A stretch of 64,000 nt of DNA from Methanobrevibacter smithii ATCC 35061 (lineage in GTDB: Archaea; Methanobacteriota; Methanobacteria; Methanobacteriales; Methanobacteriaceae): the NCBI RefSeq assembly GCF_000016525.1, contig NC_009515.1, forward strand, positions 62,001 through 126,000. Direction: 5' to 3'. Shown piece by piece: positions 11,150 through 20,242 of the stretch; the stretch's first letter is position 1; each line of letters starts with the position of its first letter. The notes under the pieces are model-generated. The model saw only the letters and a list, made by a program, of their open reading frames with translations. It had not been told where the DNA came from and made no database searches. A program made the position numbers and the translations under genes.

Positions 11150-12475
11150 ATGGTTGAAGTTTCATTTATTAATCCATTGTCCAATGAAGGAAGACAAATT
11201 GTTAAAGAGTACGGAGACTTAAATAAACTCTTTGATGAAGATGAAACACTTGTAAATGAAATAATGCATACTGCAAATCAGAAAATATCCGACGATTCCT
11301 TAATTCCTAAATCCTATAAAGATTTAGCTATAAAAAGAATACAATGGGCAATTGAGAAAAAAAATAATAAAAATTACACTCAAAGTGAATTTGAATACCT
11401 GTTAAATAGCAGTTTATACAGACAGGATGTTGTAACATTCCACATCCTATGTCAGGCTATAGCTATTCAGTTTAATGTAACTTCAAGAGAAACCCGACTT
11501 TTTATTGAATCCCAGGGAAAAATAATTGAAGAAAGACTGGCTAAAATTCCGCCAGGAAGCAGAAGCGAAATCATTGACGACATCTTAAGAGACATCAAAA
11601 CCGACGGATTCATTAAATGGAAAGCCCTGAAAGATGTAATAGCCTCTAAAAGATTATCATTAACTGATTTGTTAATCAATAATGGGAATATTATTTTAGA
11701 AGAAGATGAATTTTTGGAAGAGTATTCTGATGAGTTTACAGATAGAAACCCTGACAGAATGTATAATATACTGGTCGGAAATAATATTAAAGAACTGATT
11801 CTTTCCAGACTTATTATGCAAAAAACAGAAGAATACATTAAAAGAATCAAAGAAATGTCATCCAGAATTGAACTCCACCCTGCCATTACTGAAATCGGAG
11901 AGGAACTAAAAGAGTTCATTCCTGAAGAAATCAGCAAATACAATACTTTCTATGCAGGCAGCGGAGGTATTTACGGTACAGTTAAAGGTGGAAAATTACT
12001 TAGAGAAGCATTTCCACCATGTATTAGAAATACCATTGAAGGAGTCTCATCCGGTGGACGTAACGACGCTATTGTACTATTATTAACTTCATTTGCATCA
12101 TATGCAAGACTATATCCGAGAATCTTTGCAAGTGATGAAAGTGTTAAAGTATCAGATATGGATCCCGATTTATCAATAACAGAAAATGAAATCCTGCCTC
12201 TGATTTATGAAGCCGCAGATAACTGTTCACCACCGTTATTTGATGACCAGCCTCAAGAAAAAATCAATATCATATCAAAGTTGGGTTTTGGTATGCACAG
12301 TGAAGTTGACATCAATCATGAAGGAGAAACCAAATGGTATACTCCAATGAGCTGTGAAAAAATTAAAATTCATTTACCCCAGTTATGTAAACCTGACAGC
12401 TCATGTAAAGGAATTAATAACCCCCTATCATGTTACGGACGTAAAAAATATCAAATTGATAATAAAAAAGATTAA
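11150..12475 (+). CDS. priL: DNA primase large subunit PriL
   Basis: A 441-residue archaeal/eukaryotic-type primase large subunit, partner of PriS in RNA primer synthesis. The C-terminal domain carries EGVSSGGRNDAIVLLLTSFA and the four cysteines of the [4Fe-4S] cluster: CSPPLFDD, MSCEKIKIH, QLCKPDSSC and LSCYGRKK. The ATG has no clear Shine-Dalgarno sequence and the message may be almost leaderless. Its 3' end overlaps the opposing gene by 4 bases. Confidence 0.93.
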   Translation: MVEVSFINPLSNEGRQIVKEYGDLNKLFDEDETLVNEIMHTANQKISDDSLIPKSYKDLAIKRIQWAIEKKNNKNYTQSEFEYLLNSSLYRQDVVTFHILCQAIAIQFNVTSRETRLFIESQGKIIEERLAKIPPGSRSEIIDDILRDIKTDGFIKWKALKDVIASKRLSLTDLLINNGNIILEEDEFLEEYSDEFTDRNPDRMYNILVGNNIKELILSRLIMQKTEEYIKRIKEMSSRIELHPAITEIGEELKEFIPEEISKYNTFYAGSGGIYGTVKGGKLLREAFPPCIRNTIEGVSSGGRNDAIVLLLTSFASYARLYPRIFASDESVKVSDMDPDLSITENEILPLIYEAADNCSPPLFDDQPQEKINIISKLGFGMHSEVDINHEGETKWYTPMSCEKIKIHLPQLCKPDSSCKGINNPLSCYGRKKYQIDNKKD

Positions 12476-12990
12476 AAATCATTATCCATCTGTTTAAACG
12501 GATTATAATCATCCATAATAACATCATAATATTTATTTAAAATCTTTGATTCCCATTGATTGTAGTTGCTCTGTTCATTTTTTTCAAATTTATAAGCTAA
12601 AAGACCAATTTTACGTTCATTTTCATCAATACCCTTTTTTTGACAAAAATCAGAAACAATATCCGGAGTGTATTCACAGACTTCATCATCTTTAAATTCC
12701 AGGTATTCCTCATACTCCTGAGGTGAAAAAAGCTCTTCAACTTCAATCGGGTCTTCTTCCCAATCAATTGAATACAATTCTATATAAACAGTGTCAACAA
12801 GAGGTAACTGATTTAATTCTATCCCTAAACCATATATTTTCCCATTTTCAAGGTTTAAAATAGTATGTCCTGTTCTTTGGCAAGGATACCATTCTTTATA
12901 AGCATGTTTAACAATATCTTCAGGGGTTAAAGTAGATAAAACTGTTTTTAAGTGTTCAACACCAATTACTTCTCTTACTTCTTCATTCAT
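12472..12990 (-). CDS. Hypothetical acidic protein between the primase genes
   Basis: A 172-residue soluble acidic protein that I do not recognise. Features are a W-x-P-C segment (EWYPCQRTGHTILNLENG), a strand-rich middle (VDTVYIELYSIDWEEDP) and runs of Asp and Glu. It converges on priL with a 4-base overlap and is divergent from priS, 101 bases away. It therefore separates two genes that act as one enzyme and are often adjacent in archaea. Role unknown; no transfer signature such as a repeat or odd base composition was seen. Confidence 0.65.
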   Translation of the reverse strand: MNEEVREVIGVEHLKTVLSTLTPEDIVKHAYKEWYPCQRTGHTILNLENGKIYGLGIELNQLPLVDTVYIELYSIDWEEDPIEVEELFSPQEYEEYLEFKDDEVCEYTPDIVSDFCQKKGIDENERKIGLLAYKFEKNEQSNYNQWESKILNKYYDVIMDDYNPFKQMDNDF

Positions 12991-13091
12991 AATATGAATT
13001 ATAGTTAAATTTATTATATAATACTGTGCATTTGCACACCATAACTATTATTAAATACTTTAAAATAATAATCATAATATATCTGATTATT

Positions 13092-14066
13092 ATGTTTTCT
13101 AAAGCTACACTTAAAGAAAGAAGGCAGTATTACCGTGAGGAATGGTCCACTAAAGACATGCCTGACTTTATTCTTAAAGATTTAAAGAAAAGGGAATTCG
13201 GTTTTGACCATAATGGAAAGGGACCAAATGACCGGTATAAAGTATTTAGAGGAAGCGAGTCCTTAAAGAAATTTTTAAGATATAAAGCTCCTTTTGCAGC
13301 TTATATCTCTGTAGCTTTTTATAATAATCCAAGAAGACGAGAAGATTGGCAGAAAGCAGAATATATTTTTGATGTTGATGCTAAAGATATTCCAATTAGA
13401 AGTTGCCAGTGCGACGGTGTGTGTGAAGTTTGTTTAGGACAGGCTTTAGAAATTGTTAATTCATTAATTGATACACTGCAGGATGATTTAGGCTTAAATA
13501 ATATTCACTTAGTTTACTCAGGAAGAGGATATCATATCAGAATTCTTGATGAAGAAATGATGACCTCTGGAAGTGAATTAAGATCAGAAGTTTTAAAATA
13601 TGTGGCAGGTGCAGAAGTTCCAAAATCCAACTTTTTCAATCCAGACATATCAAATAAAAGCTTTAATTTTGAGCATTTCAGCATTCCTGTCGGATACTCC
13701 AAAATTTTTACTGATAAATTAAAATATAATATTCAACATTTAGTAGGAAATGAAGAATTAGATGAAATTAATCCTAAGCTAATGAAGGACATCATAAAAT
13801 ATAGGCATCATCTGGATAATGACAACTGGGGATATTTTAAAAGAGATATCGGTCCTAGAAGATATAAAAATTTAACAGAAGCTATGGCAAGAGTTAATTT
13901 GTCCACTATTGATGCTAAAGTATCTATCGATTTAAAAAGAATATTAAGGCTTCCGTCATCACTTCACTCCAAAGTAAGTATGAAATGTATGGAAGTTAAA
14001 AACAGAGAAACATTTGACCCTCTGCAGGAAGCTGTTCCCAAATTTGTTGAAGAAAGAGGAGAGTAA
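13092..14066 (+). CDS. priS: DNA primase catalytic subunit PriS
   Basis: About 324 residues of the archaeo-eukaryotic primase family. The catalytic acidic pair lies in YIFDVDAKDIP, followed by a zinc-binding CQCDGVCEVC insert and the HLVYSGRGYHIRI motif that positions the third acidic residue and the nucleotide. RRILRLPSSLHSK-type sequence (KRILRLPSSLHSK) is also diagnostic. An upstream in-frame ATG at 13026 would add a hydrophobic 22-residue extension foreign to the family, so MFSKATLKERRQYY at 13092 is taken as start. It pairs with PriL encoded just upstream. Confidence 0.93.
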   Translation: MFSKATLKERRQYYREEWSTKDMPDFILKDLKKREFGFDHNGKGPNDRYKVFRGSESLKKFLRYKAPFAAYISVAFYNNPRRREDWQKAEYIFDVDAKDIPIRSCQCDGVCEVCLGQALEIVNSLIDTLQDDLGLNNIHLVYSGRGYHIRILDEEMMTSGSELRSEVLKYVAGAEVPKSNFFNPDISNKSFNFEHFSIPVGYSKIFTDKLKYNIQHLVGNEELDEINPKLMKDIIKYRHHLDNDNWGYFKRDIGPRRYKNLTEAMARVNLSTIDAKVSIDLKRILRLPSSLHSKVSMKCMEVKNRETFDPLQEAVPKFVEERGE

Positions 14067-14071
14067 GTTTT

Positions 14072-14329
14072 ATGGACAATGTGTTAAAAGATATTTTTCG
14101 TAAAAATCCGTATTTTAAGGAAATGAATGAAAATAGTTTTATACCGCAATACAGCGAACTGATAATTAATGGAGTAGTACTTCATAAAGTAAATTGGATT
14201 ACATTTATAGACAAAGAGCTTTTATTTATGAATGAAGATGCTCAAAATATCCCAATCAGTTCAATTAACTTAGAAAACCTTAATTCCATAATGATTCACA
14301 CCAATGAAGGAATAAAAGAAGTTTTATAG
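14072..14329 (+). CDS. Small hypothetical protein downstream of priS
   Basis: An 85-residue protein 5 bases after priS on the same strand, so almost surely co-transcribed. AGGAGAGTAAG in the end of priS provides the ribosome binding site. The sequence contains NSFIPQYSELIINGVVLHKV and FIDKELLFMNEDAQNIPISS. No motif, signal peptide or membrane segment is evident, and I do not recognise it. It could be a small strand-rich (Sm- or SH3-like) domain. Its end overlaps tmk by 6 bases. Confidence 0.6.
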   Translation: MDNVLKDIFRKNPYFKEMNENSFIPQYSELIINGVVLHKVNWITFIDKELLFMNEDAQNIPISSINLENLNSIMIHTNEGIKEVL

Positions 14330-14884
14330 TTTTTCTTTTATTTCATCATTAACTTTAGCTATGCTGTTATCTGCATCTATAATATTCCAGTCGTAAGTAA
14401 CTTTTTTTGATTTGATTCTGGCTTTTTCAAGCTCTTCCATATTTTCAAACATTTCAGTTTCTTCGCTACGATTATCAATTCTTTTTAAAGATTCTTCAGG
14501 ACTTACATCCAGGAAAAACATATACTCTGATGTTGGAAGAACAAATGAAACAAATTTATAAATAATTATATTAATAACATTTGGAAGATAAACAACAGAC
14601 ATAATATATCTTGAAAAGATTAAAACATCAATATTATCATTATTATAATATTTTCTAATTGATCTGATTGCATCCAATCCAAAATAAACAGTAGCTTTTA
14701 AATGGTTAATTTTACCAGTTTTTAAAAGTGCCTCTTTTGATTTTATACCATATTTATTATCCATAGACGGATGTGAACGTACAACAACATTTTTTCCCTG
14801 TTTTTCATACATTTCAGCAAGCAGTTTAACCTGTGTGTCTTTTCCGGAACCATCCAAACCATCTATAACAATGAACTTGTCCAT
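14324..14884 (-). CDS. tmk: Thymidylate kinase family protein
   Basis: A 186-residue P-loop kinase that phosphorylates dTMP to dTDP. The N-terminal IVIDGLDGSGKDTQVKLLAE is the Walker A loop, FSRYIMSVVYLP corresponds to the DRY/nucleotide-binding segment, and MFFLDVSPEESLKRIDNR is the lid and base region. The D in the P-loop region (GSGKDTQ, not GSGKTTQ) is seen in some archaeal homologues. GTGTGATTT precedes the ATG. The gene directly follows the polyprenol-kinase-like gene, separated by 4 bases. Confidence 0.85.
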   Translation of the reverse strand: MDKFIVIDGLDGSGKDTQVKLLAEMYEKQGKNVVVRSHPSMDNKYGIKSKEALLKTGKINHLKATVYFGLDAIRSIRKYYNNDNIDVLIFSRYIMSVVYLPNVINIIIYKFVSFVLPTSEYMFFLDVSPEESLKRIDNRSEETEMFENMEELEKARIKSKKVTYDWNIIDADNSIAKVNDEIKEKL

Positions 14885-14888
14885 TAAA

Positions 14889-15557
14889 TCACACCATCAA
14901 AATATAATACAAAATCGCACTGACAGATGAAACACTTAAATTATCCAGACCTCTTGGAGTAACGGCTTCACAAACAGTAGCTATTAAACTTATAAATGCT
15001 ACAAATGCAAAATTATACTGTGGAATATCATATCCAATTGCACCGTAAACTAAAAATACCATACTGCACATTACACAAACCATTATGAACATGGTAAGTG
15101 AACCTTCAACGGATTTTACATCACCGGTTAAGTTAAAATGATGTCTTCCATATTTTTGACCTATTAAAGACGCAAATCCATCTCCGTAAACCATAGCTCC
15201 AACAGCTACTCCCACTATCCACAGTTTATCAGGAAGTAAAAATATTAAAAGTGTCCATATTCCGGCATAGTAAACTAAACCTAAAGCATGCCCAGCATCT
15301 GTAACTCCACTCTTAATTTTGATTGGAGAGTATTTAGTCAATAAAAATGCAGCTATTGTAATTGGAAGTGTTAAAAACCACACCATAGCATAAGGGTCAT
15401 TGAAAAACGGCATTACGAAAATACAGTTTCCCACCATAATATGAACAAAACGGCGGGAAAAAGACGGCAGGTCTTTTAAAAACTTCTCTGAAACAACAAA
15501 AATTGCGATAACATAAATATACACTAAAACTAATAAACCTATATCTGCCATATTCAT
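14889..15557 (-). CDS. Dolichol/phytol kinase-like (CTP-transferase family) membrane protein
   Basis: A 222-residue protein with about six or seven membrane segments. The motifs YGDGFASLIGQKYGRHHF, KSVEGSLTMF and CEAVTPRGLDNLSVS match the SEC59/VTE5 branch of CTP-dependent lipid kinases, related to CDP-diglyceride synthases. In archaea these are candidates for phosphorylating polyprenols or for lipid activation. A second ATG lies two codons in (15551) and could be the true start. It sits in a cofH - kinase - tmk transcription unit, a mixed set with no clear functional link. Confidence 0.75.
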   Translation of the reverse strand: MNMADIGLLVLVYIYVIAIFVVSEKFLKDLPSFSRRFVHIMVGNCIFVMPFFNDPYAMVWFLTLPITIAAFLLTKYSPIKIKSGVTDAGHALGLVYYAGIWTLLIFLLPDKLWIVGVAVGAMVYGDGFASLIGQKYGRHHFNLTGDVKSVEGSLTMFIMVCVMCSMVFLVYGAIGYDIPQYNFAFVAFISLIATVCEAVTPRGLDNLSVSSVSAILYYILMV

Positions 15558-15575
15558 GTTATCATCTTTAAAACT

Positions 15576-16727
15576 TTATTTTGATACTATTTTCACATCA
15601 GAACTTTTAGATTCAATCGGATAAAATTCTGTGTATTTTGAATTCCTCTCAATAGGGTTTCTACCTAAATCTCTAACCATATTACTTAAAGTATCAATAG
15701 ATGCCTCAACTCCATCAGGTGCTCCTGAAGCTTCAGACAATTCATCTCCACCTAAAGTTCCACCCAAATCATTTGCACCAGCTGTTAAAGATACCTGTGC
15801 AAATCTGAAACCCATTTTTACCCAGGATACTTGGATATTTGGAATCAAATCCTTAAGCATTAATCTAGCTACTGCATATAATTTTAAATCCTCAGTACCT
15901 GTAGCTCCCAAGTTTTGCTGACCTTCTAAAAAAATTGGAGAATACTCATGCATAAATGTCATCGGAATAAATTCTGTAAAACCGTGAGTTTCCTGCTGAA
16001 TTTTTCTGATAATATCAATGTGTTCTACACGTTCTTCAGGAGTTTCCACATGCCCGTACATAATAGTAGCTGAGCCTGGAATTCCAACTTCATGAGCTGT
16101 TTTTACAATATCAATCCATTCCTGTGTTGTTACCTTTTCCGGACAGATTATCTCTCTGGATCTGTCAGTCAATATTTCTGCAGCAGTTCCAGGCAATGTA
16201 TCTAAACCCGCACTTTTAAGCCTTTCAAATGCATCTTCAACACTTATGCCTGATACAACACTGGCATCTTTAATCATAGTTGGTGAAAAACCATGAATCA
16301 TAATATTGGGAAATTCCCCTTTTAACAATTGAAGCAAATGTTCATAATATTCAACATCTGCATCAGGTAAAACTCCCCCCATGACACAAAACTCATGAGC
16401 TCCTTTGTCAACAGCCCCCTGAGCTTTTTTTAAAATAGCTTCATCATCTAAAATATATGCTTCAGGGTCATCTGCATCCTTACCAAATGCACAAAAACCA
16501 CATCTTACAGTACAAATATTTGTGAAGTTAATATTACAATTATTAATAAATGTAACGTTGTTTCCAGCAATTTCTTGCCTGAGATAATCAGCAGTTGCAA
16601 GTAAGGGATACAAGTCAGACCCTTTAATATTTATTAAATAGTTTGCATCTTCAGCAGAAATTGGTTCATCAAGAGATTTAGTTAAAATTTTTTCTGTTTT
16701 AGAAGATATAGGTAGTTTATCAAACAT
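15576..16727 (-). CDS. cofH: FO synthase subunit 2 (CofH), radical SAM
   Basis: A 383-residue radical SAM enzyme. With CofG it joins tyrosine to 5-amino-6-ribitylaminouracil to make FO, the F420 chromophore. The cluster motif is CTVRCGFCAFGK (CxxxCxxC). Further conserved blocks are PGTAAEILTDRSREIICP, GIPGSATIMYGHVET and FIPMTFMHEYSPIF, the last distinguishing CofH from CofG. No Shine-Dalgarno is visible before the ATG, and an AT-rich TATA-like block lies about 25 bases upstream, so the message may be leaderless. It is divergent from comD. Confidence 0.93.
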   Translation of the reverse strand: MFDKLPISSKTEKILTKSLDEPISAEDANYLINIKGSDLYPLLATADYLRQEIAGNNVTFINNCNINFTNICTVRCGFCAFGKDADDPEAYILDDEAILKKAQGAVDKGAHEFCVMGGVLPDADVEYYEHLLQLLKGEFPNIMIHGFSPTMIKDASVVSGISVEDAFERLKSAGLDTLPGTAAEILTDRSREIICPEKVTTQEWIDIVKTAHEVGIPGSATIMYGHVETPEERVEHIDIIRKIQQETHGFTEFIPMTFMHEYSPIFLEGQQNLGATGTEDLKLYAVARLMLKDLIPNIQVSWVKMGFRFAQVSLTAGANDLGGTLGGDELSEASGAPDGVEASIDTLSNMVRDLGRNPIERNSKYTEFYPIESKSSDVKIVSK

Positions 16728-16891
16728 AAAATAATATAATAATTTAATTAAATAAATATCTTTCCATATAATTGAATCACTGCAAAGTTAACAAAATGAA
16801 AACATAGTAAATTCATTCAATATTTTATCCAAAATAATTATATAATTGAACAATACAACATTATATATTAAAAACTATGAAGAGGACAAAA

Positions 16892-17383
16892 ATGGATAGT
16901 ACTGAAGCTATTTATAATGGATTAAAAGATGCTGAAATTGATTTTGTTGTTAGTGTCCCTTGTGTTAACTTAAGTAAACTGTTAGAAATGGTTGACGAAG
17001 ACGAAGAAATTATGCATATTCCAGTTACAAGAGAAGAAGAAGGAATAGGCATTTGTGCAGGAGCATATATGGGCGGTCGCAAGCCTGCAATATTAATGCA
17101 AAATTCAGGACTTGGAAACTCCATCAATGCACTTAAATCATTAATGGAATTATATAAGTTCCCATTAGTAATAATAATAAGTCATAGGGGAACTGAAGGT
17201 GAAACTATCTGTGGACAAATTCCAATGGGAGAATCCACACCAAGACTGTTAAACGCTATGGATTTCCATTTCTTTGAACCGACTAATTCTGAAACCGCAT
17301 ATGAAGATGTTAAAAATGCATGGAAATTATCTGTTGAAGAAGGTAAACCCGTATCTGTATTATTAGAAATTAAATATTGGTGA
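16892..17383 (+). CDS. comD: Sulfopyruvate decarboxylase alpha subunit (ComD)
   Basis: About 163 residues, the pyrimidine-domain half of the ThDP-dependent enzyme that converts sulfopyruvate to sulfoacetaldehyde in coenzyme M synthesis. Motifs are FVVSVPCVNLSKLLEM, TREEEGIGICAGAYMGG (with the ThDP-activating Glu) and ILMQNSGLGNSINALKSL. An ATG at 16877 lies in ATGAAGAGGACA, where AGAGGA is the ribosome binding site for the ATG at 16892; the later start is preferred. It is followed by comE with a 4-base gap. Confidence 0.93.
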   Translation: MDSTEAIYNGLKDAEIDFVVSVPCVNLSKLLEMVDEDEEIMHIPVTREEEGIGICAGAYMGGRKPAILMQNSGLGNSINALKSLMELYKFPLVIIISHRGTEGETICGQIPMGESTPRLLNAMDFHFFEPTNSETAYEDVKNAWKLSVEEGKPVSVLLEIKYW

Positions 17384-17387
17384 TTTG

Positions 17388-17924
17388 ATGAAAAGAAGAG
17401 ATGCAATTGCAAAAATAATGAGTGCAATCGATGATGAACTGGTATTGTGCAATATAGGATTTCCTTCAAGAGAATTATACGACATAGATGATAGAAATGA
17501 AAACTTTTACATGATCGGTTCTATGGGACTTGTTTCCTCAATAGGCCTCGGTCTTGCACTGGCTAAACCTAATAAAAAAATTGTCATTATAGACGGTGAC
17601 GGATCATTTTTAATGAACTTAGGATCAGTAATCACCACTTTTGCTCAAAACCCATCTAATTTAACATGGATTGTTATCAATAACGAAGCATACGGTTCAA
17701 CAGGAAATCAGGAAACCTATGCAAAAAACTTAAACCTAAAAGAAATGGCTAAAAGTGTAGGTATTAAAAACTGTTACAATTACGAAGAAATAGACTTAAA
17801 TGAAATAATAAACAACAATGAGTGTAACTTTATCTGTTTCAATACAGAACCTGGAAACTCACCAGCACCAATTATCGATTTAACACCAATAGAAATTAAA
17901 AAAAGGTTTATAAAAAGTATATAA
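17388..17924 (+). CDS. comE: Sulfopyruvate decarboxylase beta subunit (ComE)
   Basis: About 178 residues, the ThDP pyrophosphate-binding half of sulfopyruvate decarboxylase. The ThDP motif runs from DGDGSFLMNLGS to VINNEAYGSTGNQ (GDGS...NN), and MIGSMGLVSSIGLGLAL is the glycine-rich stretch before it. GGTGAT at the end of comD serves as the ribosome binding site for ATG at 17388; a TTG at 17385 is an alternative. Its 3' end converges on the hdrA-like gene. Confidence 0.93.
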   Translation: MKRRDAIAKIMSAIDDELVLCNIGFPSRELYDIDDRNENFYMIGSMGLVSSIGLGLALAKPNKKIVIIDGDGSFLMNLGSVITTFAQNPSNLTWIVINNEAYGSTGNQETYAKNLNLKEMAKSVGIKNCYNYEEIDLNEIINNNECNFICFNTEPGNSPAPIIDLTPIEIKKRFIKSI

Positions 17925-17955
17925 ATTAAATGAATCTATTCAGACTCATTTAATT
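17924..17955. terminator. Inverted repeat between comE and hdrA-like gene
   Basis: AATTAAATGA (17924-17933) pairs perfectly with TCATTTAATT (17946-17955) around a 12-base loop. It covers the comE stop codon region and the last codons of the converging hdrA-like gene and is a plausible bidirectional end signal. Confidence 0.4.
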
Positions 17956-20242
17956 CCTTAATTTTCTTATCAAAATCATTTAACTTATTTGCCAATCCTG
18001 AATAATACGGGATGTAAACTTTTGAAAATGTTATCCTGTCAGGATTTTGATTAACTTCCCTAATCCTTTCTTTGACTTTTTCTATTTTCCTTTCAACTTC
18101 ATCATACATCAAATCTCCAGGGAATTCACCAATAAATATTCCATCAGCACCATTTTCAAGAGCATGTTTAATGTGGCGAGGCCTTACACGATTTACAGAA
18201 AGCACCCTAATGATATGGATGGATTCAGGATAAGACAATCTGTTAACTCCAATATTATCTGCTGCAGTATAACCAATATTATCAAGGAAAACTAAAATCA
18301 TACGTTCTCCAGGTTCTTTTTTAGCCAATACTCCATCAATTGTAGCTTTTATCTTTTCATCAATATTACCGTTAACTGTAATAGCAAACTGCTTACATCC
18401 AACTAAACATTTTCCACAACCTGTACAGCTCATCGGGTCAATGTAGATTTCATCATCCTGAATACTCATTGATTTGAATTTACAACGTTCAACACATTCA
18501 CCGCAAACAATACATTTTTCTTCATCAATTTCTGCAATGAATGGTTCAATTTCTATTCCGCCATAATTATATTCAGATACTTTGGAAGCAGCTGCAGTAG
18601 CCTGCATAATTGATTCTGTAATATCTTTCGGATCCTGTGCTGTTCCACAAACAAAAGTTCCCTGAATATCAGTGGTTACAGGTTTGATTTTTGGATGTGC
18701 CTCTTTAATGAATTCATCTTCAGTAGTTCCAACATTTAAGATTTCTGCAATTTCCTTGGTACCTTCAGAAGGTTCCATAGCTGTAGATAATACAACCATA
18801 TCTGCTTCAATTTCTGAAAATTCTCTTTTAAGAGTGTCTTCAACACGAACAATAAAGTTACCATTTCTTTTAACAACTTCACCAGGTCTTCCACGTATGA
18901 ATCTTACTCCATTAGCCTGTGTGTGTTTATAATACTTTTCATACATACTAGGAGTTCTCATATCAGTATAACAGATAACAACATCTGTTTCAGGGTGTTT
19001 GTGTTTTATAATGTTTGCATTTTTTAAAGCAACACTGCAGCATACTTTGGAACAGTACAAATGTCCGTCGGGTTTTTCATCTCTTGATCCAACACACTGT
19101 ATCATAACTACCCTTTTTGGAATTTCTCCGTTTGATTTTACCAGTTTACCTTTAGTCGGACCGTTTACTCCTGTAATACGGCCCAGTTCACTTTGAGTTA
19201 TAACATCATCATATCTGGAATATCCGTATTCCGGTCTTAAATCAGGATCAAAGAGTTTATGTCCTGTAGCTATAATAATAGAACCTACAGAAATCGGAAT
19301 CTTTTCTGGTTTTACTTTAAAACGGATAGCATTCATACTACATTGTCTTTTACAGTCCCCACACCTGTCACAATGTTCCATATCCACAACATATGCTTCA
19401 GGATAAGACTGACCAAAAGGACGATAAATAGCTTTTCTGTTAGATAGTCCGTCATTCCAATCATCGGGAACTTCCACTTCACAGACTTCCGCACACTTAC
19501 CGCAGGCTATACATTTTTCAGTATCTACATACCTTGGAGATTTTTCAACAATTAGATTATAGGTTCCTGCCCTTCTTTCTGATTCAATGACTTTTGCATT
19601 AGTTATAATCTCAATATTTTCATTCCAAACAACTTCATTCAATATTGGATTCAGTAAACACATTCCACACTCTTCAGCTATTTTTACAGGAGAGAAAACT
19701 TTTCCTATTTTAGCCATATGTCCGCCGATAGATGGGGAACTTTCTATAATAGTTACTTTAGTTCCCTGTTTAGCTAGTGACAATGCAGCATTCATACCTG
19801 CTATTCCACCACCAATTACTGCCACTTCATTTGGTGTTTGACAGTATATCGGATTAACAGCATCTGATTTTTTTACTTTTTCTATTGAAGCATTAATAAG
19901 AGTTATGGCTTTTTTGGTTGCCCCATCTTTATCATTATGAACCCATGAACACTGTTCACGAATATTTGCCATATCCATCAAATAAGGATTTAATGGCTGA
20001 ACATAATCCTGAAAAGTTTTTTCATGACTTATTGGAGAACATGCCGCAATTACAACACGGTCCAAATGATGATCAAAAATTGCATCCCTAATGATTTTTC
20101 TTCCATTTAAAGAACATAAATTTACAAATTGCTCTACAACTTCCACATTCAGTGAATCCTTAACTTTTTGAATATCAACAGTATCAGAGATATTTCCACC
20201 GCATTCACAGATGAAAACTCCCACTTTTAAATCTTCAGGCAT
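17936..20242 (-). CDS. hdrA: HdrA-like flavin/Fe-S protein fused to a cysteine-less MvhD/FlpD-like domain
   Basis: A 768-residue homologue of heterodisulfide reductase subunit A. Visible are ICECGGNISDTVD at the N-terminus, the FAD loop VIGGGIAGMNAAL (about 142-154), ECGMCLLNP near 191, and ferredoxin motifs at C244/247/250/254, C291/294/297/301, C577/580/583/587 and C606/609/612/616. Residues about 640-760 align with MvhD/FlpD (YPESIHIIRV, ALENGADGIFIGEFPGDLMY). The [2Fe-2S] cysteines are absent: DNIGYTAAD stands for CNWCSYAGAD and GEFPGDLMY for GCHPGDCHY. The start overlaps the hdrB stop by one base. It is co-transcribed with hdrC/hdrB and lies between coenzyme M genes, so it may be a biosynthetic paralogue rather than the energy-conserving HdrA. 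Confidence 0.85.
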   Translation of the reverse strand: MPEDLKVGVFICECGGNISDTVDIQKVKDSLNVEVVEQFVNLCSLNGRKIIRDAIFDHHLDRVVIAACSPISHEKTFQDYVQPLNPYLMDMANIREQCSWVHNDKDGATKKAITLINASIEKVKKSDAVNPIYCQTPNEVAVIGGGIAGMNAALSLAKQGTKVTIIESSPSIGGHMAKIGKVFSPVKIAEECGMCLLNPILNEVVWNENIEIITNAKVIESERRAGTYNLIVEKSPRYVDTEKCIACGKCAEVCEVEVPDDWNDGLSNRKAIYRPFGQSYPEAYVVDMEHCDRCGDCKRQCSMNAIRFKVKPEKIPISVGSIIIATGHKLFDPDLRPEYGYSRYDDVITQSELGRITGVNGPTKGKLVKSNGEIPKRVVMIQCVGSRDEKPDGHLYCSKVCCSVALKNANIIKHKHPETDVVICYTDMRTPSMYEKYYKHTQANGVRFIRGRPGEVVKRNGNFIVRVEDTLKREFSEIEADMVVLSTAMEPSEGTKEIAEILNVGTTEDEFIKEAHPKIKPVTTDIQGTFVCGTAQDPKDITESIMQATAAASKVSEYNYGGIEIEPFIAEIDEEKCIVCGECVERCKFKSMSIQDDEIYIDPMSCTGCGKCLVGCKQFAITVNGNIDEKIKATIDGVLAKKEPGERMILVFLDNIGYTAADNIGVNRLSYPESIHIIRVLSVNRVRPRHIKHALENGADGIFIGEFPGDLMYDEVERKIEKVKERIREVNQNPDRITFSKVYIPYYSGLANKLNDFDKKIKELNESE

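Noticed and set aside
13026-13091. Hydrophobic N-terminal extension of PriS
   Set aside because: Primases are cytoplasmic and start near MFSKATLKERR; the extension is AT-rich leader sequence read as protein.
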